DNA of 64,000 nucleotides from Lewinella sp041392765 (GCA_041392765.1 JAWKLL010000022.1:20407-84406), one strand, 5' to 3'; positions 37,310-47,740 are shown, numbered from the stretch's first letter. Notes: generated by a model not told the origin, from the letters alone. Numbers and translations: made by a program.

Positions 37310-39664
37310 TTACCTAACCAATTCCGGAAACTGCGGCCAGTTGCCTTCGGGCAACGCCATGGGCGTTTGCCTGCCATCCCATTTAAATTCCGAGATAAGG
37401 TCGTCTAAGATATAGAGTTGGACGGAGGTCAACTCATCCGCAGCAGGTATCATCCCCTCTGGGGGAGTGAGCAGTTGTGCGCCGGGTTGGAGCACGGTGA
37501 CGCTTTTCACGCCGCTGGACAAGACGTTGCCCCCGGATAATTTGCGTTTTTCCCACTTCATTTCCACCATAGCCGCCGAAGGTCTGTCTGAAATCAGCAT
37601 TAAGCCGGGGTGTTTGGCGTTGCCCACGGCGGTAGCTACCACAGGAGCATAGAGATTGGGCAGCTCTTTGAAAAACACTTTATGGCGGCCATAATAGTCG
37701 ATGGCTGACCAGGAAGGCCCTGGCCAACAATCGTTGAGTTGCCAGAAGGTGGTACCCATGCAGTATCCCCAGCGCATTCGATGCGCAAGGATTGCCCGCC
37801 GCATACCCTCGTACTGTACTTGCTGCGATTGTAGGACAAATGTCTCGAAATCTTTGGCGGGTTGGCCGTATTGCTCCACAAACTTGCCGATGAGGCCATT
37901 GCCTATATAGCTTTTTTGGTGGTGATCCATGACGGGGCTATCCAATGACCACTGGCTGCTATCGGCGAACGCGGCAATGGTAGCCATCTCCGGGAAAGAC
38001 TGAAAACCATACTCGTTCATATAGCGGCCTACCTTGGTTTCATAACCAGAGAAGTCGTCGGGTCCATGCCACACGCCCCAATAGTGGAGGGTGCCATGCC
38101 CTCGGTCGGCAGGTTTTGTCCAAGATTTGGTGGGTGTTGTGTGGGAGTAGGGGCGCTGAGGATCTTCCTCTTGGAGTACCGAGGGAATCAATTCTTTGAA
38201 AAGGCGGTCGTAACTGCGTAGCATATCTTCCTCGTCCTTGCCTTGTATGTTGAACTGCCGCTGCCAGCCCCAATGATGCATGGCTAAAAAGACTTCGTTG
38301 TTGCCGCACCAAGTGATGATGGAGGGGTGGTTGCGCAATCGACGGATATTGTCCCGCAGTTCCGCATCTACATTGGTGAGGAAGTCTTGTGTGCCGGGAT
38401 AGCCAGCACAGGCGAACATAAAATCTTGCCAGACCATCAACCCCAGCGAATCGCATTGGTCGTAGAAATGTTCGTCTTCATAGATGCCGCCACCCCAAAC
38501 GCGGATGAGGTTCATGTGGGCATCGCGGGCTTCCACCAGCAGGGTTGTTTTTTGCTCGGGGGTGATGCGCGTCAGTATGGCATCTTGCGGTATATAGGCA
38601 CCTCCTTTGATGAAAACGGGCCTGCCGTTGATCTTGAAGAAAAAGCTGGTGCCGTAGGCATCGGGGCGTTCTACCAATTCTACGGTTCGCAGGCCAATTT
38701 TTCGGTAGAATCGATCTATGACCTCTCCATTGCGCTTTAGTTCGCAAACGATATGGTAGCGGTGGGGTTCTCCTTGTCCATTGGGCCACCAATAGCGGGG
38801 CTTGTCCATGCGGAAGTTCATTTTTATCCGGTTTTCGCCGGGTAGCAACTGCCTTTTGGCGTAATGCCAACGGTATTCCACATCCTTGATGACGAGTTCG
38901 TAGGTGGCAGTATCGGTTATGGCTACATGGATGTGAGCTTGCATATCCGCCTTCTCAGGGCTGAGGGTTTGCTGGTGTAGTTGCATATCGTTGATGCGGG
39001 CGGAGGTCCAGCTTTCTAGATATACGGGTCGCCAGATACCGAGCGTAACCAATCGCAAGCCCCAGTCCCATCCGAATTGGAATTGGGCTTTGCGGGCAAA
39101 GTTGGCAGTTCGAGGGGTGCCGGTATCATTAGCCGCCGTTTTGTTGAGTGCGTACGGGAATTGTTCCACGATGGGGTTCAATACACTGGAAGGCGCATGG
39201 AGCACGACCTTCAAATGATTGCTGCCGGGGCGCAAAATACCATCAACAGGGATACGCCAAGTGCGGAACATATTGTCGGTCTTTGCTATCAGCGAGTCAT
39301 TGAGCCAAATATCGGCATAAGTGTCCACGCCCTCCAATACCAAGTGGTGGTTTTGGTTGGTTACAGCATCGGGCATCGTCCATTCCTTTTCATACACCCA
39401 GTCTTCCTCGCTTACCCATTGCACGTCGTTTTCATGGGTGCCGTAGTAGGGGTCGGGTATCAGTCCGCTGCGTATGAGTTCTTCTTGCACCGTTCCCGGA
39501 ACGCTCACCAATAGAGGAGATGCTTGTTCAAAAGCAGCCGACCGGAGATGCCAGCCCTCGTGAAGATACATGCGATTTGTCTCCTGCCCCATAAGTGCGA
39601 TATTGAAGAGCAAGATACCGTAGCATAAGCCTGCCCATTTTATTAAATGATTCTTTTTTCCCAT
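37310..39664 (-). CDS. Secreted GH2 beta-mannosidase
   Basis: 784 residues with a signal peptide (ILLFNIALMGQE). The GH2 fold is visible: jelly-roll sandwich (DTYADIWLNDSLIAKTDNMF), immunoglobulin-like domains, then the TIM barrel. The acid/base glutamate lies in TWCGNNEVFLAMH and the nucleophile in MNEYGFQSFPEM. FQFGWDWGLRLVTLGIWRP and IRVWGGGIYEDE are strongly typical of beta-mannosidases rather than galactosidases. It is slightly shorter than many homologues at the C terminus. It cleaves terminal beta-mannose from glycans in the periplasm. Confidence 0.92.
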   Translation of the reverse strand: MGKKNHLIKWAGLCYGILLFNIALMGQETNRMYLHEGWHLRSAAFEQASPLLVSVPGTVQEELIRSGLIPDPYYGTHENDVQWVSEEDWVYEKEWTMPDAVTNQNHHLVLEGVDTYADIWLNDSLIAKTDNMFRTWRIPVDGILRPGSNHLKVVLHAPSSVLNPIVEQFPYALNKTAANDTGTPRTANFARKAQFQFGWDWGLRLVTLGIWRPVYLESWTSARINDMQLHQQTLSPEKADMQAHIHVAITDTATYELVIKDVEYRWHYAKRQLLPGENRIKMNFRMDKPRYWWPNGQGEPHRYHIVCELKRNGEVIDRFYRKIGLRTVELVERPDAYGTSFFFKINGRPVFIKGGAYIPQDAILTRITPEQKTTLLVEARDAHMNLIRVWGGGIYEDEHFYDQCDSLGLMVWQDFMFACAGYPGTQDFLTNVDAELRDNIRRLRNHPSIITWCGNNEVFLAMHHWGWQRQFNIQGKDEEDMLRSYDRLFKELIPSVLQEEDPQRPYSHTTPTKSWTKPADRGHGTLHYWGVWHGPDDFSGYETKVGRYMNEYGFQSFPEMATIAAFADSSQWSLDSPVMDHHQKSYIGNGLIGKFVEQYGQPAKDFETFVLQSQQVQYEGMRRAILAHRMRWGYCMGTTFWQLNDCWPGPSWSAIDYYGRHKVFFKELPNLYAPVVATAVGNAKHPGLMLISDRPSAAMVEMKWEKRKLSGGNVLSSGVKSVTVLQPGAQLLTPPEGMIPAADELTSVQLYILDDLISEFKWDGRQTPMALPEGNWPQFPELVR

Positions 39665-39803
39665 GCCGCAAAATACGTGGATTCAAGCCACAAATACAAC
39701 GTGAAAATAATGGCAAGTTGGATTTTGCACTCGAGTTGTTTGCGCAAAAGAGGCATTTGCGGCTATCCAACTAGTTTATAGATACGATCCTAGTGAAAAA
39801 AAG

Positions 39804-39811
39804 TATCTTTG
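39804..39811 (+). promoter_or_regulatory. -7 box TATCTTTG for fabI
   Basis: It matches the Bacteroidota TAnnTTTG consensus and lies 82 bp upstream of the fabI ATG. The -33 TTTG partner is not clear. Confidence 0.45.
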
Positions 39812-39892
39812 CGTCTTGTATCCCCATACTATAGTAAAGGGGAGAGCGGCAAAATTCAGAGAAATTTACTATTCATCAAACGTTAATACAAT

Positions 39893-40696
39893 ATGGCAAA
39901 TAATCTTTTAGCTGGCAAACGCGGCATCATTTCGGGTGCTTTGGACGACCAGTCTATCGCATGGAAAGTGGCAGAACGTTGCGCAGCGGAAGGTGCACAG
40001 ATCGTACTAACCAATGCCCCTGTGGCCATGCGCTTTGGCGCTATTAATGAGCTGTCGGAGCGGCTAAATGCCCCTATCATTACCGCCGATGCCACTAGTA
40101 TGGAGGATTTGAATAACCTGGTAGCGCAAAGCCAGGAAACCATGGGAGGCAAATTGGATTTTGTACTCCACTCTATTGGTATGTCCGTGAATGTGCGAAA
40201 AAATAAGCCTTATACCGACCTCAACCACGAGTGGATGCAGAAGACTTTCGATGTGTCGGCTATTTCATTCCACAAGATGATGCAGGTGCTTTGGCAGCAA
40301 GATGCTATGAACGATTGGGGTTCTATTTTGGCCTTGTCTTATATTGCTGCGCAGCGCACCTTTCCTGATTATAGCGAGATGGCCGAGAGTAAATCTTTGC
40401 TAGAGAGCTTCGCACGTAGTTTTGGTTATCACTTTGGCGAGCGCAACCACGTGCGCGTCAATACCATTAGCCAGTCGCCTACTATGACAACTGCGGGTAA
40501 GGGGGTCAAGGGCTTTACGGAATTTTTTGATTATGCTGATAAAATGTCGCCATTGGGCAATGCCTCAGCCGAAGCTTGCGCCGACTATTGCGTGATGATG
40601 TTCAGTGATTTGAGCCGTTATGTCACCATGCAAAACCTCTACCATGATGGAGGATTTTCCAATATGGGTATGAACCCTAAGTTGCTGAACGGGTAA
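39893..40696 (+). CDS. fabI: Enoyl-[acyl-carrier-protein] reductase (NADH), FabI
   Basis: 267-residue short-chain dehydrogenase catalysing the last reduction of fatty-acid elongation. The FabI-type cofactor loop is GKRGIISGALDDQSIAWKVA. The catalytic Tyr and Lys lie in RTFPDYSEMAESKSLLE, with the FabI spacing Y-x6-K. VRVNTISQSPTMTTAGKGVK and the C-terminal YHDGGFSNMGM support the assignment. Complete, with a strong hairpin downstream. Being essential and intact, it marks this segment as well resolved. Confidence 0.95.
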   Translation: MANNLLAGKRGIISGALDDQSIAWKVAERCAAEGAQIVLTNAPVAMRFGAINELSERLNAPIITADATSMEDLNNLVAQSQETMGGKLDFVLHSIGMSVNVRKNKPYTDLNHEWMQKTFDVSAISFHKMMQVLWQQDAMNDWGSILALSYIAAQRTFPDYSEMAESKSLLESFARSFGYHFGERNHVRVNTISQSPTMTTAGKGVKGFTEFFDYADKMSPLGNASAEACADYCVMMFSDLSRYVTMQNLYHDGGFSNMGMNPKLLNG

Positions 40697-40784
40697 AAAC
40701 CCTGTTGGTTTACCCTGATTTTTAGGGAGTGGGATGGAATAATATGCTTTTCTTATGCTCACTTCCTAGCTTGCACAAAGTGGC

Positions 40785-40839
40785 GATAAAATAAGCTGTT
40801 CAATTTATGGTTCGCAAAAGTTGAACAGTTTATTTTATC
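40785..40839. terminator. 19-bp stem hairpin after fabI
   Basis: GATAAAATAAGCTGTTCAA (40785-40803) pairs with TTGAACAGTTTATTTTATC (40821-40839) with one G-T pair and a 17-nt loop. It separates fabI from the dehydratase gene and could terminate either strand, as it lacks one strong T-run. Confidence 0.6.
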
Positions 40840-40882
40840 AGACTATAAGCTGTAAACAGCCAGTTGTACAGATCGATACCCT

Positions 40883-42796
40883 ATGAAATTTTCTGCTAAA
40901 CATAATATTTTAGGAACGGGACCGGTAGCGGGTTATGTCACCAAGTTGTTGGTGCTGGCCTCCGACATGGTGTTTGCCTTGTTCTCTTTTACGTTTGCCC
41001 TGCTACTGACCGACCATTTCCAATGGGAGCGTATTAATTTGCTGACTACTTGGGCACCTATCGCATTGTTACTGCTGCGTGGGGTGGCATTTGTATGGTT
41101 TAGAACATACTTGTTGATTATCCGCTATGTAGGGGAAAAGGACTACCTCAATGTGTTTTTAGCTATTTCCACTTCTTCTTTCCTCTTTTTGTTGTTAGTC
41201 TATTTTATTCCATCTTCTTTGGCGAGAGAAGACCTGTTGCCCATTGTTTTAGTTGACTACTTTATCTTACTTTTTCTATCTGGCGGCTTCCGTATTCTGT
41301 TGCGATTGCTCTTTGATAAGCTTCGTATGCAGAGTGTTTCTCGCCTCAATACGGTTATTTTTGGTGCGGGGGAACTGGGTGCTATGATCGAGCGCGTGTT
41401 GAAACACAACACCAGCCACAACTACAAAGTGGTAGCCTATTTCGATGATAATGAACGGGTACACAAAAAATACCTGAATGGTATTCGCATCTTCAACCCA
41501 GGGAAATCATTTGCGGATATTATTCGCAAATTCAATATCAAATATGCTATCATCGGCATCAATGATCTACCGGAGGAAAGAAGGCTTCGTTTTATTGAAA
41601 ACTGTTTAGAAAACCAAGTACACGTACTAAAGGTACCCCCCACGGAGCGATGGCTCAACGATACCTTGCAAGTAGGGCAGTTAGTAGAAATCAATTTTGA
41701 AGACTTGCTCAACCGTCCTCCCATTCAGTTGGATCAAAAAGGGATAGAAGCAGGCATTCGCGGCAAAGTAGTCATGGTGACGGGGTGTGCAGGCTCTATC
41801 GGTAGCGAGATTGTGCGCCAGTTGCTTCCCTACCAACCCAGTTTATTGATAGGCGTTGATCAGGCGGAAACACCGCTGCATGGTATCGGTCTGCAGCTGA
41901 AAGAAGCCGTAGAGCAGGGCGTATTCAAACCCATGATTGGCGATGTGAAAGATCGTGCTGTGATGCAGCAGTTTTTCGAGCAGTATCGTCCCGCTTATGT
42001 TTTTCATGCCGCAGCTTACAAGCACGTACCCATTATGGAGGCTTTCCCTTCGGAGGCCGTACGAACGAATGTGTATGGTACGATGAATATGGCCGATTTG
42101 GCGGTTTATTATGGTGTGAAGAAGTTCGTAATGATCTCCACGGACAAGGCTGTCAACCCCAGCAATATCATGGGTGCCTCCAAGCGGCTGGCTGAAATAT
42201 ACGTGCAGGCACTGAATGGAAGTACCCAAAATCAGCATACTCAGTTTATTACAACGCGGTTTGGCAATGTGCTAGGTTCCAACGGTTCGGTGATTCCTAT
42301 TTTTAAACGGCAGATTGAACAACGGCAACCCGTGACCGTTACCCATCCTGATGTGACTCGCTTTTTTATGACCATACCCGAAGCTTGCCAGTTGGTATTG
42401 GAAGCAGGGGCTATGGGCAACGGCGGTGAAATCTTTATTTTCGATATGGGCGAACCCGTCAAGATTGTTGATCTGGCTCGGAAGATGATACAGATGGCGG
42501 GGCTAGTACCCGGGGAAGACGTGGAAATTCAGTTCACAGGGTTGCGACCTGGTGAAAAACTTTACGAGGAACTATTAGATGCCCATGAAGGGTTGATTCC
42601 TACTCATCATCCCAAAATCAAAAAGGCAGAGGTACGGGAAAACAGCTACGACGAGGTTTGCCAAAATTTCGAACACTTGATACAGTTAGCAGTGGAAGGA
42701 AAAGACACCATCGCTTTGGTAAAAGCCATGAAAGCCTTAGTGCCAGAAAGCCGGTTAGTAAAAAAACTCTTGCATTTGCTGCCTCGACTCTTCTGA
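40883..42796 (+). CDS. Nucleoside-diphosphate-sugar 4,6-dehydratase, CapD/WbpM/PglF-like
   Basis: 637-residue inner-membrane protein. Four N-terminal membrane segments (to about residue 130) precede a first Rossmann region (VIFGAGELGAMIERVL) and the catalytic SDR domain. The latter has VMVTGCAGSIGSEIV at about 296 and STDKAVNPSNIMGASKRLAE at about 419, whose Ser/Thr-Asp-Lys replaces the usual Tyr. Family members convert UDP-GlcNAc to its 4-keto-6-deoxy derivative for surface glycans. It is the entry point for the broken glycosyltransferase region that follows and for a DegT aminotransferase found at 58-59 kb. Confidence 0.93.
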   Translation: MKFSAKHNILGTGPVAGYVTKLLVLASDMVFALFSFTFALLLTDHFQWERINLLTTWAPIALLLLRGVAFVWFRTYLLIIRYVGEKDYLNVFLAISTSSFLFLLLVYFIPSSLAREDLLPIVLVDYFILLFLSGGFRILLRLLFDKLRMQSVSRLNTVIFGAGELGAMIERVLKHNTSHNYKVVAYFDDNERVHKKYLNGIRIFNPGKSFADIIRKFNIKYAIIGINDLPEERRLRFIENCLENQVHVLKVPPTERWLNDTLQVGQLVEINFEDLLNRPPIQLDQKGIEAGIRGKVVMVTGCAGSIGSEIVRQLLPYQPSLLIGVDQAETPLHGIGLQLKEAVEQGVFKPMIGDVKDRAVMQQFFEQYRPAYVFHAAAYKHVPIMEAFPSEAVRTNVYGTMNMADLAVYYGVKKFVMISTDKAVNPSNIMGASKRLAEIYVQALNGSTQNQHTQFITTRFGNVLGSNGSVIPIFKRQIEQRQPVTVTHPDVTRFFMTIPEACQLVLEAGAMGNGGEIFIFDMGEPVKIVDLARKMIQMAGLVPGEDVEIQFTGLRPGEKLYEELLDAHEGLIPTHHPKIKKAEVRENSYDEVCQNFEHLIQLAVEGKDTIALVKAMKALVPESRLVKKLLHLLPRLF

Positions 42797-42835
42797 AAAC
42801 TGACGTAATCTCTTAATTATTCATGCGCACAGGAA

Positions 42836-43236
42836 TTAAAAACTTTACCTCGCCACCATTGGACGCTTGTTGCCCTCCGACTTGTTTGCTAAGCGGTTTC
42901 CGGTTAGCGAAAGGTGTTCTTTCATAGAAGTGGTAAAGGCTCTTAAAAACGAGCATGGCGAATGGGATTTCGCCGGGTGGTAAACTCAGCGGCCAGAAAC
43001 GGTGACCGCTTGCTTGCAACGGGAGATAAAGGAAGAAACGGGTATTGACGTTACTGTGATGAACTTGCTGGAGACACTGCGTATCAACATCCGGGCAACC
43101 GCATTGGATGTATTGGTGGTATTATTCGCTTGTACCACAATGCATGGAACGGACGACCTGGGCTTACCGTCAAGAGAGTTTCCTCGATTCAAAGGCAACA
43201 GATGAATTAACCAGCCTGGTGATTCATCCTGTTTGA
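42836..43236 (+). pseudogene. Nudix hydrolase, multiply frameshifted
   Basis: Pieces in successive frames give VVKALKNEHGEWDFAGG, then the Nudix box remnant ETVTACLQREIKEETGIDV, then NLLETLRINI and VLVVLFACTT, ending DELTSLVIHPV before the TGA at 43234. The Nudix signature (G-x5-E-x7-REUxEExGU) is recovered only after correcting two indels near 42980-43005. Substrate unknown. True decay and consensus errors cannot be told apart, but the following 1.3 kb is equally damaged. Confidence 0.65.
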
Positions 43237-43276
43237 CTAGGCATATTGAACAATTGGCTAGTCAGCATACGACCTC

Positions 43277-44545
43277 ATGAGTACTGCCAAGAAAATATTG
43301 ATACAAGCGTATAAATTTCCCTGTGCAGGCCGTGAGTGTGCAGCGGATTTATCAGATGTACTATTTTTAGACGGCATTTTGATGAAGTATGGGTACAGAC
43401 ATCCTCCAATGCTTCCTTCTTTTCCAAAGACCCTTCCTACCCTGCGATAAACGAACATTCACATTACGTGCCTACCAGCGATATGCGAACCCAACGCGCT
43501 GCTAAAGGCAAATCTATCGCGTATTTAGAATCGCAGAGAAGGAAGACAAATTAAAATTGATCATTTCAAGGCATTATACCATTCCTACCCCTTGTGTTAT
43601 TCACAGGGGATGGAGGGCACGGATATATTCGGCAAGGGGTTGTCGATGCCGCTACTTTGATTCAGGCAGAAGGAATCACGCATATTTTCAGTTCCTACTT
43701 CCTGTCTCGGGAAGCCGACCATATCGTTTGTTATCGCTCTGAAGCGAAAGTTCCCACACTTGTATTGGATCGCAGACTTCAGGGATTTGGCCGTACATCC
43801 TGTGCGCCGCGATGCGTGGTTTCCGTTGCTAGCCGGGTTTCAGCGTCGGTTATTGCGCAGTTTTCAACTTAGTTACTACCGTTTCCAAAGGATTTAGCCA
43901 ACCGCTTGTATGCAGCATCCGCAGGTAGTGATTGTACGTACGGTATGTCCTTCACGCCATCGGGGTTCTTGACGGCACCCGCCAGTTCTCATTTTACGAT
44001 TACCTATACGGGATCTATTTACGAAGGGCTACAATCGGCAGATATGTTGCTATCCTTATTGCGTGAATTGATCAACGAACACGAGATAAACCCTGCTCAT
44101 TTGCAATTGCACTATGCTGGAAAGACGGTCACATTTGGTCGTCGTGGCTACAACGCATAGTTTGCAACCCTATACCTGGTGATGCACGGGATGATACCCG
44201 CCAAAAAAGCGGAAGCATTGCAAGCGCAGAGCCAAATGGGGAATTTGCTGCTCACATGGTCGGCAGCCAACTACGGAGGCATCATGACCGCTAAATTGGC
44301 AACTACCTCACTGCCGATGCCCGATTATCACCCTCTACTAAATTACCTACCTGATCTCGGGAACTGACACAATTGGTGGAACAAACCGGGGCAGGGGTTT
44401 ATTTACCCAACCACCCACCCTGATAGCCGCGATAAATTGCGCGCTTTTTTGCTCGATGCCTACCGCACGTGGCAGTTTACGGCTTCTTCTACCTTGGCGC
44501 ATCGACCCCACCCGCTTCTGCAACCCTACAATGCGGGCTGCTCAG
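43277..44545 (+). pseudogene. Glycosyltransferase (GT4-like), multiply frameshifted
   Basis: Start MSTAKKILIQAYKFP resembles the KILIxAYxFPPxxG opening of GT4 enzymes. Later fragments in different frames include THIFSSYFLSREADHIV, FTITYTGSIYEGLQSADMLL with LLRELINEHEINPAHLQLHY (the hinge and second Rossmann domain), and LLLTWSAANYGGIMTAKL, then QLVEQTGAGVYLPNHP. At least six indels are needed. It follows a dehydratase and Nudix gene and probably belonged to a surface-polysaccharide cluster. Precise ends are approximate. From 44546 to 44897 I see no gene I can name. Confidence 0.6.
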
Positions 44546-44897
44546 ATGGAGGTGTTGGAGGCGGTATTAGTGGCAATGTGAATGATGGATAACAGCCAAA
44601 GAGGTGAAAAATTAAAGGTCAACACTTTAGGGGTACCCCTGCCAAACAGGGTCGGGGCTATCCGCTCCAGTACCTCCCTGCGGTCGGCACGTCCGCTCCT
44701 ATCCCTTCTATAGTTGTTATCCAAGCTTTAGAGCAATTTTTTTCAAAAAGGGCAAAATATCTGGGAAGCAGCCGTCCACTTCCTGCCATTCAAGCCCGAT
44801 ATGCCCGCAAAGTACTTAAATCGACTGGTCTAATCGAGAACAACTACGCTATCCTCTATGCTTCATCACCTTTCACAGAAGGGTCGCAATGTCCTGT

Positions 44898-45248
44898 TTA
44901 GGTGAGTTGACTACGCAGGAAGCTGTCCGCTTTGGGCTTGATAAGCTGTCTTCCTGGAGGAAGCCGCACGGTGTAAATGACAAAGTGGCTGGCTTCTGAA
45001 ACGGTTGCACCGCAGCTCAAGAAGAAGCGGTCATCCACAAGAGGAGCCGCAGGGATAGCATTGCGGTTGCAGCCGTAGTCTTTTAGACACTGTTGTATAT
45101 CTCGATACTCCCAGACTTTTAAGCCTTTGGGTTGTTGTTGTTTTCCTAGCCTCAAAGGTATTACTTCCTTGAGGATTTTCCTACCTTGTGTGTCCATGGC
45201 GAAGCAGAGGCAGGCTCTGTTGGGAGCAACCTGCCAAGGAATAGCCAT
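44898..45248 (-). CDS. Unidentified open frame next to the IS110 element
   Basis: A 116-codon frame reading, among others, KGLKVWEYRDIQQCLKDYGC and ASHFVIYTVRLPPGRQL. The composition looks protein-like, but I recognise no family. It lies between the broken glycosyltransferase and the IS110-family transposase and could be the 3' part of a gene disrupted by that insertion, or a chance frame. Confidence 0.3.
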   Translation of the reverse strand: MAIPWQVAPNRACLCFAMDTQGRKILKEVIPLRLGKQQQPKGLKVWEYRDIQQCLKDYGCNRNAIPAAPLVDDRFFLSCGATVSEASHFVIYTVRLPPGRQLIKPKADSFLRSQLT

Positions 45249-45369
45249 GGCCCGACTGAAAAGTCACCACGGGTGCCGGCCTCGGCCGGTGCTTCGTGGT
45301 TGCGGGACTTTGGGCGGCGTGCCTCTAAAAACCCTACGTCGCGTTGAGCCGTCCGCTCAGTTTGAGGCT

Positions 45370-46427
45370 TCATGGGCTTAGTCGCATGATCTTGTCGTAG
45401 GCTCGTCTATGAAGCCATACGGCACGTATCCGATTGAGCAGTCTGCGAGCCACCTTGATGATGGCCACCTGCGAGGTCTTTCCCTCTCCCAGTGCTTTTG
45501 GTAGGTCTGTCGCAGCGTGTCGTCCGTACGTATGGCCATCCAGCTGCCTTCCACCAGCCGTCCTTAATTGGGCGTTCCTCCTTTTGGTCAGCCCCAAGAT
45601 ACGTGTCTTCTCCCGCTGGAACGCTCGTCGGGTACTAACCCGCAGTAGCCCGCCATATGGTCGAGGTTCTTGAAACGGCTCATGTCGCCAATTTCTCCTA
45701 TCAGGAGGTAGAGGTCAGCTTGCTTCCACACCGGGTATGCTTCGCATCAACTCCAGAGCCGCATATTCGTCGCTCGCCTCATCCGGGCACCCAAGACCTC
45801 GATCGCATCGGCTGAGTTGTCGGATGCCTTTGTAGGCATCCACAAACACGGACAGTTCCTCGTCGCTGGCTGATTGTTCCTCGAGCCACCTTTGGCCATG
45901 CGCGTCCACAGCTTGGTTCGCCAGCTCTGCCGGGATGGCCAACCTGCTGCGGAAGACAAAAGACCGAATCCGCGTCATGGCTCGGCGCTTGCTCCCGGCC
46001 ATGCTCTGCCGGACACGCACTATACTGTATCTTTTCCTGCTCCGGCAATAGGACGTAGATCCCCCGGCAGGTCGCGCGACAGCATCAGGGCTAGCGTCCA
46101 GCTGTCCACCATATCCGTCTTCCGGGCTTGGTGCGGTCGGTGCTCGGAACATCTGCCGGGATGAACCACACGGTAACTTATTCCCGATTGTTCCAACGAG
46201 CGTTGCAGCCAAAAACCCGAAAAGCCCGCCTCGTAGCAGCAAGTGACCTTGCCCCTTTGACTTAGCGCCTTGAGCTGATGGCCGCCGTTCCACTCGGCTC
46301 CATCGAGGTCTTCACATGGGTTCCGTCCCATATACGCTGACCACCCATTTTGACTTGTGTACGTCAATCCCGCATGGAAGTCCGCCGCACTTGTCTGTAA
46401 TTCAAAAAATTGCTTACTTTGTGTCAT
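45370..46427 (-). mobile_element. IS110-family transposase, multiply frameshifted
   Basis: About 350 residues when frames are joined. The N-terminal RuvC-like domain shows GIDVHKSKWVVSVY, the first catalytic Asp of the DEDD set, then VTCCYEAGFSGFWLQRSLEQ and RKTDMVDSWTLALML. The C-terminal transposase_20 domain has LMRSIPGVEASLTLYLLIGE, with a serine-region block around YCGLVP. The end is RRLLNRIRAVWLH. IS110 enzymes use a bridge RNA to choose target and donor. At least four indels occur. Whether the element is dead or only badly sequenced is unclear. Confidence 0.85.
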
Positions 46428-46637
46428 AATCATTATTTGCTTTAGGTTTAGTGAGACTGGTTTCTTTGCTAAATCTAAAGCTTTTTCTTTTTCCGACACA
46501 AACATAGTGTCTTACACGGAAAGCATCTGACTGACTATCAGTTGTTTGCGTGTTTACTGTTCGATTTGCGCCATCCATAATGCACGTTAAGTAGTAAAAG
46601 CCTACCGGAATAAACAAAGACTATGTATCTTTGCCCT
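46428..46637 (-). other. Non-coding flank of IS110 element, candidate bridge-RNA region
   Basis: The roughly 200 bp between the transposase start and the ruvX start contain no gene. In IS110-group elements the left end, 5' to the transposase, encodes the bridge RNA. Complementary pieces are present (for example TTTAGG/CTAAAT-like segments around 46440-46480), but I cannot draw the two loops with confidence. No clear target duplication is visible, consistent with this family. Confidence 0.35.
46626..46633 (+). promoter_or_regulatory. -7 box TATCTTTG for ruvX-def
   Basis: An exact TAnnTTTG match only 5 bp before the GTG start at 46638. If used, the transcript would be nearly leaderless, and the upstream in-frame ATG at 46623 would be excluded. 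Confidence 0.5.
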
Positions 46638-47062
46638 GTGGCACGAATACTCGCTATCGACTACGGAAGTAAACGCACGGGATTGGCGGTGACTGACCCT
46701 TGCAAATCATTGCTAATGGGCTGGACAACCATTGCTACCCAAGAGTTGTTAGCTGGATAGAACGCGTCTGGCTGAAGAAGCTGTGGAAGCCATCGTGATA
46801 GGCTATCCGGTACATGCTGATGGAAACCCTACTGGGTGCGCTGACACCTCATATAGAAGGCTTAGGGCGCAAGCTGCAAAACCTTTTTCCGGCGATAAAG
46901 ATAGTCATGCAGGATGAGCGTTTTACTTCTGTACAGGCGAAAGAGGCGCTGCTACAAAGCGGTATTGGCCAAAAAAAACGGCGCGACAAAGGGCTAGTGG
47001 ACAAAATGGCCGCTACCATCCTCTTGCAGGAATACTTGGAGCATACCAAATACAGATTCTGA
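46638..47062 (+). CDS. ruvX: Putative pre-16S rRNA nuclease / Holliday junction resolvase YqgF, frameshifted
   Basis: The N terminus reads VARILAIDYGSKRTGLAVTDP, with the catalytic aspartate of the RNase H-like YqgF fold. The C-terminal half, in another frame, carries IVMQDERFTSVQAKEALLQ and the catalytic DKMAATILLQEYLE. Indels lie between 46690 and 46810 and include an in-frame TAG. The start is the GTG at 46638, just after a -7 box; an in-frame ATG at 46623 is the alternative. It precedes def by 13 bp. The gene is usually essential, so sequencing error is likely. Confidence 0.85.
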
Positions 47063-47075
47063 CAAACGAACCATA

Positions 47076-47633
47076 ATGATTTTACCTGTTTATGCCTACG
47101 GGCAACCTGTTTTGAAAAAAGTGGGAGAATCCATCACGGCGGATTACCCCGAACTGGCGCAATTATTGACCAATATGTGGGAGACGATGTACCATGCGGA
47201 AGGCGTGGGGTTGGCTGCTCCTCAAATTGGATTACCCATCCGCCTTTTTATGGTGGACACGGTACAGATGATGGAAAAAGGCAGAGAAGTAGAGGGCATC
47301 AAGCAGGTGTTCATCAATGCGCAGAAAATAGAGGAAACGGGCGACGAATGGGCCTATGAGGAAGGTTGCCTGAGCATCCCCGATATCAGAGGCGATGTGG
47401 AAAGACCCGCTAATATCAGATTGCGTTGGCAAGATGAAAATTTCAAGGAGCACGAAGCGGAGTTCTCTGGTATGAATGCGCGTGTCATCCAGCACGAGTA
47501 TGACCACATTGAAGGCATCCTTTTTACAGAGCATCTAAAGCCGCTCAAAAAGCGGTTGGTACAGCGCAAATTGGAAATGATCAAAAAGGGAATGGTGCGA
47601 GCTGATTACCGCATGAAATTTGCTTCGCGGTAG
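47076..47633 (+). CDS. def: Peptide deformylase
   Basis: 185-residue metalloenzyme removing the formyl group from nascent protein N termini. All three motifs are present: GVGLAAPQIG at about residue 48, EEGCLSIP with the metal-binding cysteine, and QHEYDHIEG with the two metal histidines and the catalytic glutamate. It begins 13 bp after ruvX, an arrangement common in Bacteroidota. Complete. Confidence 0.97.
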   Translation: MILPVYAYGQPVLKKVGESITADYPELAQLLTNMWETMYHAEGVGLAAPQIGLPIRLFMVDTVQMMEKGREVEGIKQVFINAQKIEETGDEWAYEEGCLSIPDIRGDVERPANIRLRWQDENFKEHEAEFSGMNARVIQHEYDHIEGILFTEHLKPLKKRLVQRKLEMIKKGMVRADYRMKFASR

Positions 47634-47732
47634 AGGCACTTATGGATAGAGAATCGCCATAGCGTTGGTGTTTTTTTTAAAGTATGTCTAAAATGTATAT
47701 CTGCGTGTCATTGGCAGGCAAAAAATTACATT

Positions 47733-47740
47733 TATCTTTG
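47733..47740 (+). promoter_or_regulatory. -7 box TATCTTTG upstream of mutase small subunit
   Basis: A consensus TAnnTTTG 18 bp before the ATG at 47758. A TTGG at 47711-47714 is a weak candidate -33 element. Confidence 0.5.
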
